The position numbers were made by a program, and so were the translations under genes. A model generated the notes under the pieces. That model was not told the DNA's origin, did no database searches, and saw only the letters and a program-made list of their open reading frames with translations. Below are positions 1-9,051 of a stretch of 64,000 bases of DNA, piece after piece; position 1 is the stretch's first letter, and every line of letters starts with the position of its first letter. Origin of the DNA: VFZN01 sp963709325 (lineage in GTDB: Bacteria; Acidobacteriota; Vicinamibacteria; Vicinamibacterales; UBA2999); NCBI GenBank assembly GCA_963709325.1, contig CAVPVV010000003.1:3658001-3722000 (forward strand), read 5' to 3'.

Positions 1-637
1 CGTCGTAACCCCAGGAATCACCCAGCACACACGCGCCGGTGGCGGCAGCGGTCGAGCGCGCAACCACGACGCCTGCGGACGTATCGGCGGTGCAGTGCTG
101 TCGCGGCCCATCCGACCCGCACGCCACTGCGCCGCGGGTGGTGAGGACGAACGTCCCCTTGCACCCGTCCGACACCCAGATGCCCGCACGGTCGTAGCCC
201 CAGGTCCGACCCAGCATGCACCCAGGCGATTCACCGACGATCGCCACGCCGGCAGCGGTATCCGCCTTACAGACCTCTCGAGCGCCGGCAGCGGCCGCGC
301 AGGGCACGGTGACCCGATTGTCCGTAAACGCGAAAGTGGCGCGACAGCCGTCGGCGACCCAGACGCCCGTCGCGTCGAAGCCCCAGGTCCGGCCGAGCAC
401 GCAGTTGCCAGCACCCGCCTGGTGGACGAGGACGACCCCTTGAGACGTATCGGCCGCGCAGGTCTCCCGATCGCCCGCGGCCGCGCCGCATTCGATGCTG
501 GTCGGCGCCGAAGCGGCAGGGGCCGGCGCCGGCTGCGCCCCCGCATCGACCCGAGCCATGACCACTGCAGCCACGAACGCAGCTGTGACAAGCCGCCGGC
601 TGCGTTTGACCGTCCATCGCCAAGCCCCGTGCTGCAT
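1..637 (-). CDS. Exported cysteine-rich three-repeat protein (C-terminus cut by window edge)
   Basis: The start is ATG at 637, 5 nt after an AGGAGG ribosome site (about 643-650). The first 35 residues form a signal peptide ending near AGAQP. Three copies of a roughly 55-residue unit follow, at about 48-105, 111-165 and from 171 to the edge. Each unit has the pattern Cys, a second Cys about ten residues on, then ADT, then CxLGxxWGxD and GxWVxxGCxxxF. The repeat resembles the DUF3011 kind of small Cys-rich exported domain; that is family memory, not a search. The paired cysteines suggest disulfides formed after secretion. Function is unknown. The frame stays open to base 1, so further repeats may lie outside. 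Plus-strand frames over this stretch are shadows. Confidence 0.75.
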   Translation of the reverse strand, partial: MQHGAWRWTVKRSRRLVTAAFVAAVVMARVDAGAQPAPAPAASAPTSIECGAAAGDRETCAADTSQGVVLVHQAGAGNCVLGRTWGFDATGVWVADGCRATFAFTDNRVTVPCAAAAGAREVCKADTAAGVAIVGESPGCMLGRTWGYDRAGIWVSDGCKGTFVLTTRGAVACGSDGPRQHCTADTSAGVVVARSTAAATGACVLGDSWGYD

Positions 638-801
638 AGATTCCTCCTCGCGTTCTTGCGGGCAGAGTTGTGGGGCGCCTCGATTCCGAAGCGCCCTCAG
701 GCCGACATGCATGATCAGACCAAGGACCGCTGGCGGACCGATGTCCACGGCGCGAGGAGGATGTCGCGCCGGTCCACGGCCTCGCGCCGGATGAAAAGCG
801 A

Positions 802-1527
802 CTAGGCGCGGGTGCGTCCGGTGACTGGAGGTTCCTCGGCCGGACCTTCCAGAACCGCCTTGTAAACGGCGCCCGCCAGGGCGGCGCCGATGATCGGCGC
901 AATCCAGAACAGCCAGAGCTGCTGGAGGGCCCAGCCCCCCACGAACAGCGCGGTCGCGGTGCTGCGCGCGGGATTGACCGAAGTGTTCGTCACCGGGATG
1001 CTGATGAGGTGGATCAGCGTGAGTCCGAGCCCGATGGCGAGACCGGCGAATCCGACCGGCGCGCGCTTGTGCGTGGTGCCGAGGATGATGATCAGGAACA
1101 TGAACGTCATCACGACTTCGCTCACGAGCCCAGCCATCATCGAATACTTGCCTGGTGAGTGCATGTCGTAGCCGTTGGAGGCAAATCCGCCGGCGAGGCT
1201 GAAGCCCGCCTGGCCGCTCGCGATCAGGTACAGCACGCCGGCGCCGAGGGCGCCGCCGATCACCTGCGCCACGATGTACGGCAGCAGCGAGCTGCTCGGA
1301 AAGCGTCCTCCCACCCACAAGCCGACGGAGACCGCGGGGTTGAAATGACCACCCGAGATCGGGCCGAGCGCGTACGCCCCGGTGACCACCGTGAGACCGA
1401 AAGCCAGGGAGACGCCGAGCAGTCCGATTCCTACATCGGGGAAGCCGGCGGCGAGCACCGCACTACCGCACCCTCCGAGAACCAGCCAGAACGTACCTAT
1501 AAGCTCCGCAGACAGCTTGGATACCAC
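802..1527 (-). CDS. aqpZ: Aquaporin Z, water channel
   Basis: This 241-residue integral membrane protein carries both aquaporin signature loops, SGGHFNPAVS near residue 63 and NTSVNPARS near residue 183. Six hydrophobic helices and the N-terminal ELIGTFWLVLGGCGSAVL closely match E. coli AqpZ, so it should be an inner-membrane tetrameric water channel. The start is GTG at 1527, chosen because AAGGAG lies 6 nt upstream and the next residues align with AqpZ. The gene stands alone, between the Cys-repeat protein downstream and the BamA-like gene divergent upstream. A short perfect palindrome sits just upstream of its ribosome site (listed separately). Confidence 0.96.
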   Translation of the reverse strand: MVSKLSAELIGTFWLVLGGCGSAVLAAGFPDVGIGLLGVSLAFGLTVVTGAYALGPISGGHFNPAVSVGLWVGGRFPSSSLLPYIVAQVIGGALGAGVLYLIASGQAGFSLAGGFASNGYDMHSPGKYSMMAGLVSEVVMTFMFLIIILGTTHKRAPVGFAGLAIGLGLTLIHLISIPVTNTSVNPARSTATALFVGGWALQQLWLFWIAPIIGAALAGAVYKAVLEGPAEEPPVTGRTRA

Positions 1528-1834
1528 AGCGATCTCCTTCTGGGTCAGACCCAGGTGAATCCTTGCAGCTCTCGCTCACGAGCGACGATCGCGATCGCGG
1601 CTCGCGGGACCATACCATAGGCCGATTTGGGCTCGCTATCTTGGCGGCTCGAAGATCGCCCACGCGCCACCAGGCTCTGTGCAATTGCGCTCGCCGCGGT
1701 TGCGACGAATGGCCTCGTGCCCCTCCTTATGCCAGCGGCGAACGAACGTCCGCGTCAAGCGTCAGGCCGCTAGCAGTGTGCTATGTTCCCCGCGGAAGGA
1801 TGGGTTCGGTCGTCGCTCCGAGGGGACCAGAGAC
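1528..1834. promoter_or_regulatory. Divergent intergenic region of aqpZ and the BamA-like gene, with a small palindrome
   Basis: This 307-bp stretch holds the promoters of two divergent genes. No convincing gene was seen in it. A perfect 6-bp inverted repeat with a 3-nt spacer (CTGGGTCAGACCCAG) lies at 1540-1554, directly upstream of the aqpZ ribosome site, and could be an operator or a leader hairpin. No clear -35/-10 pair was recognised. Confidence 0.35.
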
Positions 1835-3109
1835 ATGACGGCACGCACCATCGACCCCCTATTCATCGCCGCACTCCGATTCGCCGTCGTAGTGTTCGTG
1901 ACGGGAGCTCGGGTGGTTGCGCAGGAGCCCACGACCGCTCCGCCGGCGACGCGCGCCGATGCCATCGCCCAGGAGCGCGCCGAGAAGCTGATCGAGCTCT
2001 GGCCCGAGCGACAGAGTCCGGCGGTGAACATCGCCAACGGCTGGCTCGAACGCGGGCTCAAAGAAGGGCTCGATACGGGACGCGGAGCCAACGGCCTCCA
2101 GGTGGTCCTTGGCGACATGCGGGCGGCGCAGGGGCTGGCCGCCGGCCTCGGCTACCGGCGATCGGATTTGTTCCAGGAACGCCTGGGGTATCGCGGCACC
2201 GTGCGCGGCACCATTTACGGCGCCTACATGGTCGATTTCAATGTCGACTTCCAGGGCCTGCGCACCCAACGCACGCGCCTCAGGTGGTACTCGAAGTACG
2301 AGCATTCTCCCGCCATCGACTACTTCGGGAGCGGAAGCGACTCCACCGAAGACCGCCACACCAGCTTCCTCTACAACGACGGGTCGAGCGACTTCGACGC
2401 GTCCTACCAGCCGGTGCGGTTCCTGCACATCGGCGCGACCGCAGGCTACTACCACGGGCACACCGGCGAGAGCGACGAGGGGCTTCCACCGGTGAGCGAG
2501 CTGTTCCCGCCAGGTACTCTGCCGGGGTTCCAGCAGGACACGCATTACACGCGCATCGGCGTGTTCGCCTTCGCCGACTCGCGCGACTCGCTCACCGGGC
2601 CTCGCAGCGGCGGCGTCTACGGGGTCAGGTACCGCGAGTACTGGGACGTGGACCGCAGGAGCTACGCCTTCCGACAGACGGAGTGGGAGTTTCAGCAATA
2701 CCTGCCCTACTTCAACCGGAGCCGGGTGCTGGCCCTGCGCGGTGCCGTCGTGCTGTCGTTCCCGAAGGGAGGCGATGTGCTGCCGTTCTACCTGCAGCCG
2801 ACCCTCGGCGGGAGCGACGAGCTCCGCGGCTACGTGCCGTACCGGTTTCGCGACAACCATGCGCTCGCGCTCACGGTGGAGCACAGGTGGCATGTGCTCA
2901 GCCTCCTCGACATGGCGCTCTTCGCCGACGCGGGCAAGGTGGCGGCACGCAAGCAGGACCTCAACCTGAGCGATCTTCGGTACAGCGGCGGCCTCGGCTT
3001 CCGCTTCCGGATTGGCTCGGCGGTCGTCGGCCGGGTGGATCTTGCGAGGTCTGCCGAGGGCTTCCGGTTCATCGGGACCTTCGGCGATGCGTTCCTCCCC
3101 AGGTGGTAG
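1835..3109 (+). CDS. BamA/TamA-like outer-membrane surface antigen (barrel only)
   Basis: This 424-residue exported protein has an N-terminal signal peptide (residues 1-29, ending RVVAQ). The rest is rich in alternating aromatic strands. The C-terminal half carries the Omp85 barrel hallmarks: FYLQPTLGGSDELRGY (the R-G-Y/F loop motif) near residue 330, then VEHRWHVLSLLDMALFADAGKV. No clear POTRA repeats precede the barrel, so it resembles the patatin-associated or stand-alone bacterial surface antigen (D15) group rather than BamA itself. The ATG at 1835 was chosen over an upstream frame opening at 1679 because the signal peptide begins there and GAGGGG precedes it. The stop is 4 nt before the next gene, so the two probably form an operon. 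Confidence 0.8.
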   Translation: MTARTIDPLFIAALRFAVVVFVTGARVVAQEPTTAPPATRADAIAQERAEKLIELWPERQSPAVNIANGWLERGLKEGLDTGRGANGLQVVLGDMRAAQGLAAGLGYRRSDLFQERLGYRGTVRGTIYGAYMVDFNVDFQGLRTQRTRLRWYSKYEHSPAIDYFGSGSDSTEDRHTSFLYNDGSSDFDASYQPVRFLHIGATAGYYHGHTGESDEGLPPVSELFPPGTLPGFQQDTHYTRIGVFAFADSRDSLTGPRSGGVYGVRYREYWDVDRRSYAFRQTEWEFQQYLPYFNRSRVLALRGAVVLSFPKGGDVLPFYLQPTLGGSDELRGYVPYRFRDNHALALTVEHRWHVLSLLDMALFADAGKVAARKQDLNLSDLRYSGGLGFRFRIGSAVVGRVDLARSAEGFRFIGTFGDAFLPRW

Positions 3110-3113
3110 AGCG

Positions 3114-5978
3114 ATGCCGACGCTTCAACGATCCGCGGCGGCCGCTCTTCTGTCCATCATCCTCGGGCAGGCCGTCACCATCGCACAGGCGCCCCGCTTC
3201 TACCCGGACGACCCGCTGGCGGCCGAACCCGCGCCGATCCCTGTCGGCAGCGCGGAGCCGCGTGCGCTGAGTTCGGTGCTGGAGCTCTTCGACAACGCGT
3301 TCTCGCCGGCCGGCCAGCGCCAGCCGGCGGATGGCGTCATCCCCGCCGCCGATGTCAACACGCTCGGCGAGGTGATGGACGGCGACTGGTACGTGAACCG
3401 TCACGCGCGCCAGCGCATGACCCCGGACGAACTGCAGCGTGGTCCCGGCAACGACCGGCCGCCGAGAGTGGGCGCACCGTGGCGCGTCCTGGTGGTCAAG
3501 CGCTTCGGCGTCAATCCCGGGCTCATCGTCTCGGACGCCAAGAACGACCTCTATTTGCTCCGGTTCGATCTTTACGGCTACGAGGGGCTCGCCACCGGCG
3601 CGCAAATGGTGGCGTCGCGTCTGCTCTACGCCGCCGGCTATCACGTGACAGAGGACTACCTGGTTCGCTTCTCACGCGCGCAGCTCGAAGTGCACGAGTC
3701 GGGGCAGACGGTGGCGAGCAGCGGCCGGAGCCGGAAGCTGGAGCCCGACGACATCGCCGCATTTCTCACGGACGTGACGCGCGGTGCCGGCGGTACCTAC
3801 CGCGCGGTGGCCACACGCTTGCCCGGCCCGCGGCAGACATTGCTCGGTCCCTTCCAGATGTGGGGCACGCGCAGCGACGACCCGAACGACACGGTCCCGC
3901 ACGAACATCATCGTGAGCTCCGCGGCCTGTTCGTCTTCTCGGCCTGGTTGAACAACGCCAACGCCCGCGCCGTCGGCACCCAGGATGTGCTCACCATCAC
4001 GAACGGCCCGAGCCGGATTCGGCACCTGCTGGTCGGCCTGACCGGCGCCCTTGGCAGCGGCGCCGACGGACCGAAGACCGCCTGGGCCGGCAACGAGGCG
4101 TTCATTCCCGACTTCGGGACCATCGGCCGGAACATCCTAGGCCTCGGAATCTACACACCGGCGTGGATGCGAGCCAAGCCGCCGGGCCTGCGCGAGGTGG
4201 GCACGTTCACGAGCGACACCTTCGAGCCCGACACGTGGGCCGCCGTGCACGCGGTGCCCCCCTTCGCCAACCGATTGCCCGACGATACGTTCTGGGCCGC
4301 GCGCCAGGTAATGGCCTTCACCGACGAGGACATCCGGGCGATCGTCCAGACCGGTCAATATTCGAAGGCCGCCGAGGACTGGATCACGGCGACGTTGATC
4401 GAGCGGCGCAACCGGATCGGCCGCACCTACTTCTCGCGGGTGCTGCCGCTCGACCGCATCCGCGTGGAGAACGGCTCGCTGGCGTTCGACGATCTCGGCG
4501 TCACGCGTGGCTTCTCCGGTCCTCGCACCTACACGGTCGAGTGGTTGGGCTTCGACAACGCGAAGGGGATCGTTCTCGCCAGCCTCGGCTCCGGCGTACA
4601 GGTTCCGCAGGCGGCGCAGGCCCTCAACTCGGGCGAATACGTCGCGGCCCGCATTCATGCCGGCGACCCCGCGATGCACGTGGTGGCGTACCTGCGGAAG
4701 CGGGCCGATGGGCTCGAACTGGTCGGCCTCGAGCGGGGATGGCCCGGCAAGGTGATCGCACCTCCCGTGGCGCCGGTTCGCGCCGATCGGCGTGTCTACG
4801 AAGACCTCGCCCCCCAACAGCGCGCGTTGTTCGAAACCTACGTTCCAGCCTACAACACGCCGCGCGGCACCCAGTTCACGGCGGAGGAAATCTTCGGCCG
4901 TCTGACCATCTCCGAGCAGACCACGTTCTACGGCGTCACGCACGCGTTGCTCCACACGAACCTCCGCGACAAGGGCGGTGCTTCACTGGGGCCGGCCCTG
5001 GACCTGGTGGCGGGGGTCGATCGGATCGCAGGCCAGTATGCGGGCCGCGGCGGAGATGGGCAGTTCCGGATGTTCGTCACGCTGAAGCCCGACACAGAAG
5101 CGGTCCTGGAGCGGAGCGGCGAGTTCTTCCTCGATTCCGAGAACACCGTTTACCACGCCGGCTACCCGCGGTTGTACCGGCAGGGTGGCAAGCCGCCCAA
5201 CCTCCAGTTCTCGATCGCCGAGGACGGGGCCCACGCCGACATCGACGTGGACTACCGCTCGAGCCGCAGCCCGCAGGCCCTCTTCAACGGGCACCTCACG
5301 GCGTCGAACTCCGACATCCGGGCGGGTGAGAATCCGAAGGTGCACAACGGACGGTGGCAGGGGCTGGTCACCTGGTGGCAGGGCGCGTTCGGCCGCCTCG
5401 CGGAGTCGGCGCCAAAGTCGTCCGACCTGTTGAACATCGAGCGGCCCGAGGTCGCATCCGCACCGCTTCCCCCCGACCGCCCATCCGGCGCGGCGCCGGA
5501 CCATGTCGAAGACGCAGCCCAGGAGTTCCTCACCGACTGGCTGGTGCGCCGGCAGTACGACCAGGCCCTGGAGTTCCTCTCGCCACAAGCCTACGCCTGC
5601 GTCAATCGCAGCGACGATGCCAGACAGGAGACACTAGACGCCGCCGGCGCGCACCGCGAGCTTCGCCGGCTGATGGAGTACGCGATCAACCGCCTCGGCG
5701 TGCGCGGTGATCTCGCCAATACCATCGAGAGCGTGCCCGCGCCGAAGCCCGAGCGCGTCGTGGACCACCCGTTCAGGAACCAGTTCCTCATGGTCCGGCT
5801 CCCGGAGGCCGACGCGCAGAAGTACTTGTGCAGCGGGGTCGCCAGCCCACCCGCCGGCAGCGAGTATGTCGGCGTCGTGTTCACGTTCCGCATCGAGGGC
5901 GGCGGCACGCTGGGGCTGCTGTGGAGCCGTGTGAACGGCGCCTGGAAGATCATCGCCTACCAGCCGATCAGGCAGTGA
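3114..5978 (+). CDS. Large exported protein of unknown function, paired with the D15-like barrel
   Basis: This 954-residue protein has a signal peptide (about residues 1-25, AALLSIILGQAVTIAQA). ATG 3114 is only 4 nt after the preceding stop, and the longer frame from 3012 overlaps that gene, so 3114 is preferred. I do not recognise the family. The central part contains conserved-looking WRVLVVKRFGVNPGLIVSD and FGTIGRNILGLGIYTPAWM segments. The last 130 residues (from about 790, starting DHVEDAAQEFLTDWLVRRQYDQAL) look like a separate small alpha/beta fold ending WKIIAYQPIRQ, similar in feel to NTF2-like tails. No catalytic motif is obvious. The close spacing with the barrel gene suggests a shared envelope role, possibly a secreted or surface-anchored partner. 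Confidence 0.8.
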   Translation: MPTLQRSAAAALLSIILGQAVTIAQAPRFYPDDPLAAEPAPIPVGSAEPRALSSVLELFDNAFSPAGQRQPADGVIPAADVNTLGEVMDGDWYVNRHARQRMTPDELQRGPGNDRPPRVGAPWRVLVVKRFGVNPGLIVSDAKNDLYLLRFDLYGYEGLATGAQMVASRLLYAAGYHVTEDYLVRFSRAQLEVHESGQTVASSGRSRKLEPDDIAAFLTDVTRGAGGTYRAVATRLPGPRQTLLGPFQMWGTRSDDPNDTVPHEHHRELRGLFVFSAWLNNANARAVGTQDVLTITNGPSRIRHLLVGLTGALGSGADGPKTAWAGNEAFIPDFGTIGRNILGLGIYTPAWMRAKPPGLREVGTFTSDTFEPDTWAAVHAVPPFANRLPDDTFWAARQVMAFTDEDIRAIVQTGQYSKAAEDWITATLIERRNRIGRTYFSRVLPLDRIRVENGSLAFDDLGVTRGFSGPRTYTVEWLGFDNAKGIVLASLGSGVQVPQAAQALNSGEYVAARIHAGDPAMHVVAYLRKRADGLELVGLERGWPGKVIAPPVAPVRADRRVYEDLAPQQRALFETYVPAYNTPRGTQFTAEEIFGRLTISEQTTFYGVTHALLHTNLRDKGGASLGPALDLVAGVDRIAGQYAGRGGDGQFRMFVTLKPDTEAVLERSGEFFLDSENTVYHAGYPRLYRQGGKPPNLQFSIAEDGAHADIDVDYRSSRSPQALFNGHLTASNSDIRAGENPKVHNGRWQGLVTWWQGAFGRLAESAPKSSDLLNIERPEVASAPLPPDRPSGAAPDHVEDAAQEFLTDWLVRRQYDQALEFLSPQAYACVNRSDDARQETLDAAGAHRELRRLMEYAINRLGVRGDLANTIESVPAPKPERVVDHPFRNQFLMVRLPEADAQKYLCSGVASPPAGSEYVGVVFTFRIEGGGTLGLLWSRVNGAWKIIAYQPIRQ

Positions 5979-6027
5979 TCGACACCCGCGGGGCGCGGGC
6001 GCGGCGCATGTATCGAACCCGGCGACG

Positions 6028-6444
6028 CTAGGGTCGCCCCAGTGGCGACACGAACTCGCGGCCGGCGCGAGCCTCGCGAACGGCCACTCTCAGGTCGGAC
6101 GAAAGCCTGGGCTTGACGACATACCCGAGGCCGCCGGCCGATCGGGCCGCCTGGACGAACTCCTCCTCGTCGTGCACCGTGAGAAAGACGACAACGCTCG
6201 TCGAGCCGAGCTCGTGCAGCCGCGAGGCCACGTCGAGGCCGCTCATCCCGGGCATCGAGATGTCGAGGACGACGACATCCGGCTGGAGCACCTCGGCGGC
6301 GCGCAGGGCAGCCTGCCCGTCCGTCGCCTTCCCAACCACGACGCATTCGGTGCCGAGGGCGGCCGCGGCGCGCGCCAGCATCGCCTCGTTGTCGTCGGCG
6401 AGGAGAACGCGCACGAGCTCAGACGATGTGGTGCCGGACGGCAT
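6028..6444 (-). CDS. Stand-alone response-regulator receiver domain
   Basis: This 138-residue protein consists of one CheY-like receiver domain and no output domain. The acidic pair is in VLLADDNEA, the phospho-acceptor Asp is in DVVVLDISMPGMSG, the Thr switch is in VVFLTVHDE, and the Lys is in GYVVKPRLSS. It is the third gene of a minus-strand cluster and its start overlaps the end of the NarL-type regulator by 26 bp, so the two are probably translationally coupled. A receiver without a DNA-binding domain could act as a phosphate sink, or through protein contacts with the upstream kinase. The exact start is uncertain because the ribosome site is weak. Confidence 0.85.
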   Translation of the reverse strand: MPSGTTSSELVRVLLADDNEAMLARAAAALGTECVVVGKATDGQAALRAAEVLQPDVVVLDISMPGMSGLDVASRLHELGSTSVVVFLTVHDEEEFVQAARSAGGLGYVVKPRLSSDLRVAVREARAGREFVSPLGRP

Positions 6445-7057
6445 ACTGAATCAGTTCCGCAGTCGACTTCAGGTTGAGCTGTTCCATCATTTGATACTTG
6501 TGAAACGCGACCGTGCGCGGGGTCACGTTCAGCACGCCGGCCACTTCCTTCATCGAGTGACCTTCGGCGAGCAGTTGCAGCACCTCGCGCTGGCGCGGTG
6601 TCAGTTCGTGAGCCGGCCCCTGCTGGTCTGGCCTCATCAGCGCCTCGACCATTCCGCCGGTCACGAGCGGCGTCACGTACGAGCGTCCCAGAATGGCCTC
6701 ACGAATCGCGGTGGCGAGCTCCGATGCGGCCGATCGCTTCAGGAGATAGCCCGAGGCTCCACTTCGGAACGCCTCGGCCGCCAGGTCCGGGTCCTCGTTC
6801 ATCGTCAGAAAAATCAGCCGTGTATCTGGCCATCGGTTCTTGATCTGGCGGCCCGCTTCGAGCCCGTTCAACTCCGGCATCGCGATATCGAGCACGACGA
6901 CGTCGGGCCTCAGCCGCTCCACTGCGGCGACGAGCGCCCGTCCATCCGACACCTGGCCCACGATCTCGAACTCGCCGGCCAGCAGCTTTTCGAACGCGCC
7001 CAACACTAGGGCGTGGTCGTCGGCCAGGAGTACCCGAGGCATCCTCATGGTCCCCAT
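6419..7057 (-). CDS. NarL/FixJ-family response regulator
   Basis: This 212-residue two-domain regulator has an N-terminal receiver with DDH near residue 14, the phospho-Asp in DVVVLDIAMPELNG and the Lys in GYLLKRSAAS. The C-terminal LuxR-type helix-turn-helix starts LTPRQREVLQLLAEG near residue 149. It is almost contiguous with the upstream histidine kinase gene (1 nt apart), so the pair is very likely cognate. The first ATG at 7057 is used, and ATG 7048 is an alternative start. The HTH motif has Phe-His-Lys in the recognition region (RTVAFHKYQMME), as is common in acidobacterial NarL proteins. Confidence 0.93.
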   Translation of the reverse strand: MGTMRMPRVLLADDHALVLGAFEKLLAGEFEIVGQVSDGRALVAAVERLRPDVVVLDIAMPELNGLEAGRQIKNRWPDTRLIFLTMNEDPDLAAEAFRSGASGYLLKRSAASELATAIREAILGRSYVTPLVTGGMVEALMRPDQQGPAHELTPRQREVLQLLAEGHSMKEVAGVLNVTPRTVAFHKYQMMEQLNLKSTAELIQYAVRHHIV

Positions 7058-7058
7058 C

Positions 7059-8939
7059 TCAAGATAGGCCTGCGGGCACGGGGCTGCTATGCAGATTCGG
7101 CACGATCGGAACGCTCACGGCCACCCGCGTACCCATTTCCTCGCTCGAGGACAGCTCGACGCGGCCGCCTGCCGCTTCGACCCGTTCCTCCATGCTGAGC
7201 AGGCCGAGCCCGCGCCCCGACGACGCGCGGACGTCGAAACCTGTGCCGTCGTCGAGAATCGACAGCGTGATGCGATCGGAGGTCGCGCCAAGGTGCATCG
7301 CGACGTTCTCGGCGCCGCTGTGCTTGAGCGCGTTCTGAAGCGCTTCCTGCGCGACTCGGAACAGGCAGAGTGTCAGCTCGGGCGGCAGGGCGGCGGGCAC
7401 GTTGCCGTGCGTGAATGTCACCGGAATGCCGGCTTGCGACACCTCACGCTGCAGCCCTTTGAGCGCGGCGACGAGGCCGATCAGGCGCAGCCTGGCCGGG
7501 TGCAGCCGATGAGACAGATCGTGCACGCTTCGCGCGACCGATCGCGCGCGGTCGAGCGCCTCGCCGGTCAGCGCCGTGTTGTCGGGACTGCGTCCGAGTT
7601 GCTCGAGGTCGATTTCGAGCAGCGCGAGCTGCTGGCTGACATCGTCGTGGAGCTCCCGCGCGAGGCGGGCACGTTCGGAATCCTGGGCCTTGAGCAGGCG
7701 GCCGCCGAGGTCGCGGATCCGCTCGTAGCTGGCGCGCAGCGCCTCCTGTCCGGTCAGTACCTGGGCCTCAGCGTGACGGCGATGCCGGCGCTGAAAGAGG
7801 AGGGCGGCGATGAGCACGGTTTCGGCGACGAGCAGCGTGAGAGCGCCGCCGATGTAGATGCCGTACCGATTCCAGATGGACGGTTCCCGGAAGGCCACGA
7901 CCGCGCCTCGGGGCAGGCGGGTCTCGCTGAGGCCCCATCGTTGCAGCTGGCGCCAGTCCACTTGCATCACGTTGAGGTCGGGCCGGATCAGCGGGATCGA
8001 GTCTGCAGGTTCGCCCCGCAAGATCCTGATCGCGAGCTCACCGACGACGCGGGCCTGCTGCGCCTGGTCCTTCAGGCTGCCGCCGACGATGCCGTGGTCC
8101 ATCGCCGAGTCGACCCAGCTGTAGACGGGCGCGTTCGTGAGGCTCGCGAGGTGATCGAGGTACTGCAGCGGATGGAAGTTCTGGTTGTCCCTGTCGCGAT
8201 CGACGACGAGGTAATACACCGCCGAGCGGGCGGGAAGCCTCGCCAGGCGCGACTCCAATTCGGCAGACGAAAGGCCGGTGAGGTAGGTGGTCGGGACTCG
8301 CGATTCGAACGGGGCGAACTGGAGCCGCGCGGCTTGCTCGGTGGCTGAGCCTGCGGCGCCGCTGACGACGAACAGCGCTCGGAGATCGGGCTGCAGCCGC
8401 GTGATGAGGTCCAGCGTCCCGGCGAGGTTGAGCTCGGCCACCACACCGGTGGAATTGGGAATGCGGACCGGAGCCGGCTGAGTGGAAAAGAACACGACGG
8501 GGGGGTTGCCGAACAGGGTGTCGCGGTGCTTCGCCAGGAACCGCAGCGGGACGTCACCGATCGCGATGAGGGCGTCGAAGCGATGCTCGCGATACTTCAG
8601 CTCCAGGAACTCGCGAAAGGCGGGCTCGTAGTCGGTCTGCGAGAGACGTGCGACGTCGATGAACTCCGAGTAGTAGTCGACGCCCTCGGCCAGGCCCGCC
8701 TGGAGCGACTGGGGCAGTTCGCGGTCGCCGACCACGGCCATTTGCGCATCGCGGCGCACGGCGTAGAGGACGAGGACTTGCTTCTGCCGCTCCTGGCCCG
8801 TGGCAAGGGCGGGGAACCCCAGCCCGAGTGCGAGCGCGACGATCAGGCAGCCGCGCACCGGCGAACGGGCCGCCGGCACTCCGATCACGCCGCCGCGGGT
8901 CCTCGTGTTCGTAGGCAAACCGGCTCGTCCGCCCGGCAT
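7059..8939 (-). CDS. Membrane sensor histidine kinase with ABC-substrate-binding-like sensor
   Basis: This 626-residue protein has a signal/first membrane segment at about 28-46, then a periplasmic region (about 50-355) with the two-lobed look of ABC transporter substrate-binding-like sensors (QKQVLVLYAVRRD, FDALIAIGDVPLRFL, PPVVFFSTQPAP). A second membrane helix lies near 370-390. A HisKA_3 dimerisation domain follows, with the phospho-His in ARELHDDVSQQ near residue 432, and then an HATPase domain (NALKHSGAEN, DDGTGFD, GLGLLSMEERV). This is the NarX/DesK class and pairs with the adjacent NarL-type regulator. ATG 8939 was chosen because the longest frame (to 9059) would run into the divergent HTH gene. 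The ligand is unknown. Confidence 0.9.
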   Translation of the reverse strand: MPGGRAGLPTNTRTRGGVIGVPAARSPVRGCLIVALALGLGFPALATGQERQKQVLVLYAVRRDAQMAVVGDRELPQSLQAGLAEGVDYYSEFIDVARLSQTDYEPAFREFLELKYREHRFDALIAIGDVPLRFLAKHRDTLFGNPPVVFFSTQPAPVRIPNSTGVVAELNLAGTLDLITRLQPDLRALFVVSGAAGSATEQAARLQFAPFESRVPTTYLTGLSSAELESRLARLPARSAVYYLVVDRDRDNQNFHPLQYLDHLASLTNAPVYSWVDSAMDHGIVGGSLKDQAQQARVVGELAIRILRGEPADSIPLIRPDLNVMQVDWRQLQRWGLSETRLPRGAVVAFREPSIWNRYGIYIGGALTLLVAETVLIAALLFQRRHRRHAEAQVLTGQEALRASYERIRDLGGRLLKAQDSERARLARELHDDVSQQLALLEIDLEQLGRSPDNTALTGEALDRARSVARSVHDLSHRLHPARLRLIGLVAALKGLQREVSQAGIPVTFTHGNVPAALPPELTLCLFRVAQEALQNALKHSGAENVAMHLGATSDRITLSILDDGTGFDVRASSGRGLGLLSMEERVEAAGGRVELSSSEEMGTRVAVSVPIVPNLHSSPVPAGLS

Positions 8940-9051
8940 GATCGCAGATTGTCTCCACCACGTAAACGATGGGCCACCTGTCAATTTTGCCGGCGCGCAC
9001 TTCCGCTTCGAGCAGTTCCCGAAGCATGAACCCCGGAAGTAGGGTGCAGCC

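Noticed and set aside
95..805. Plus-strand frames over the first 800 bases
   Set aside because: Arg/Pro-rich shadow of the minus-strand Cys-repeat gene, which has a signal peptide, ribosome site and three repeats.
1783..3270. Long plus-strand frame over the BamA-like gene
   Set aside because: Arg-rich low-information composition, no motif, and the overlapping frame at 1835-3109 has a signal peptide and a barrel.
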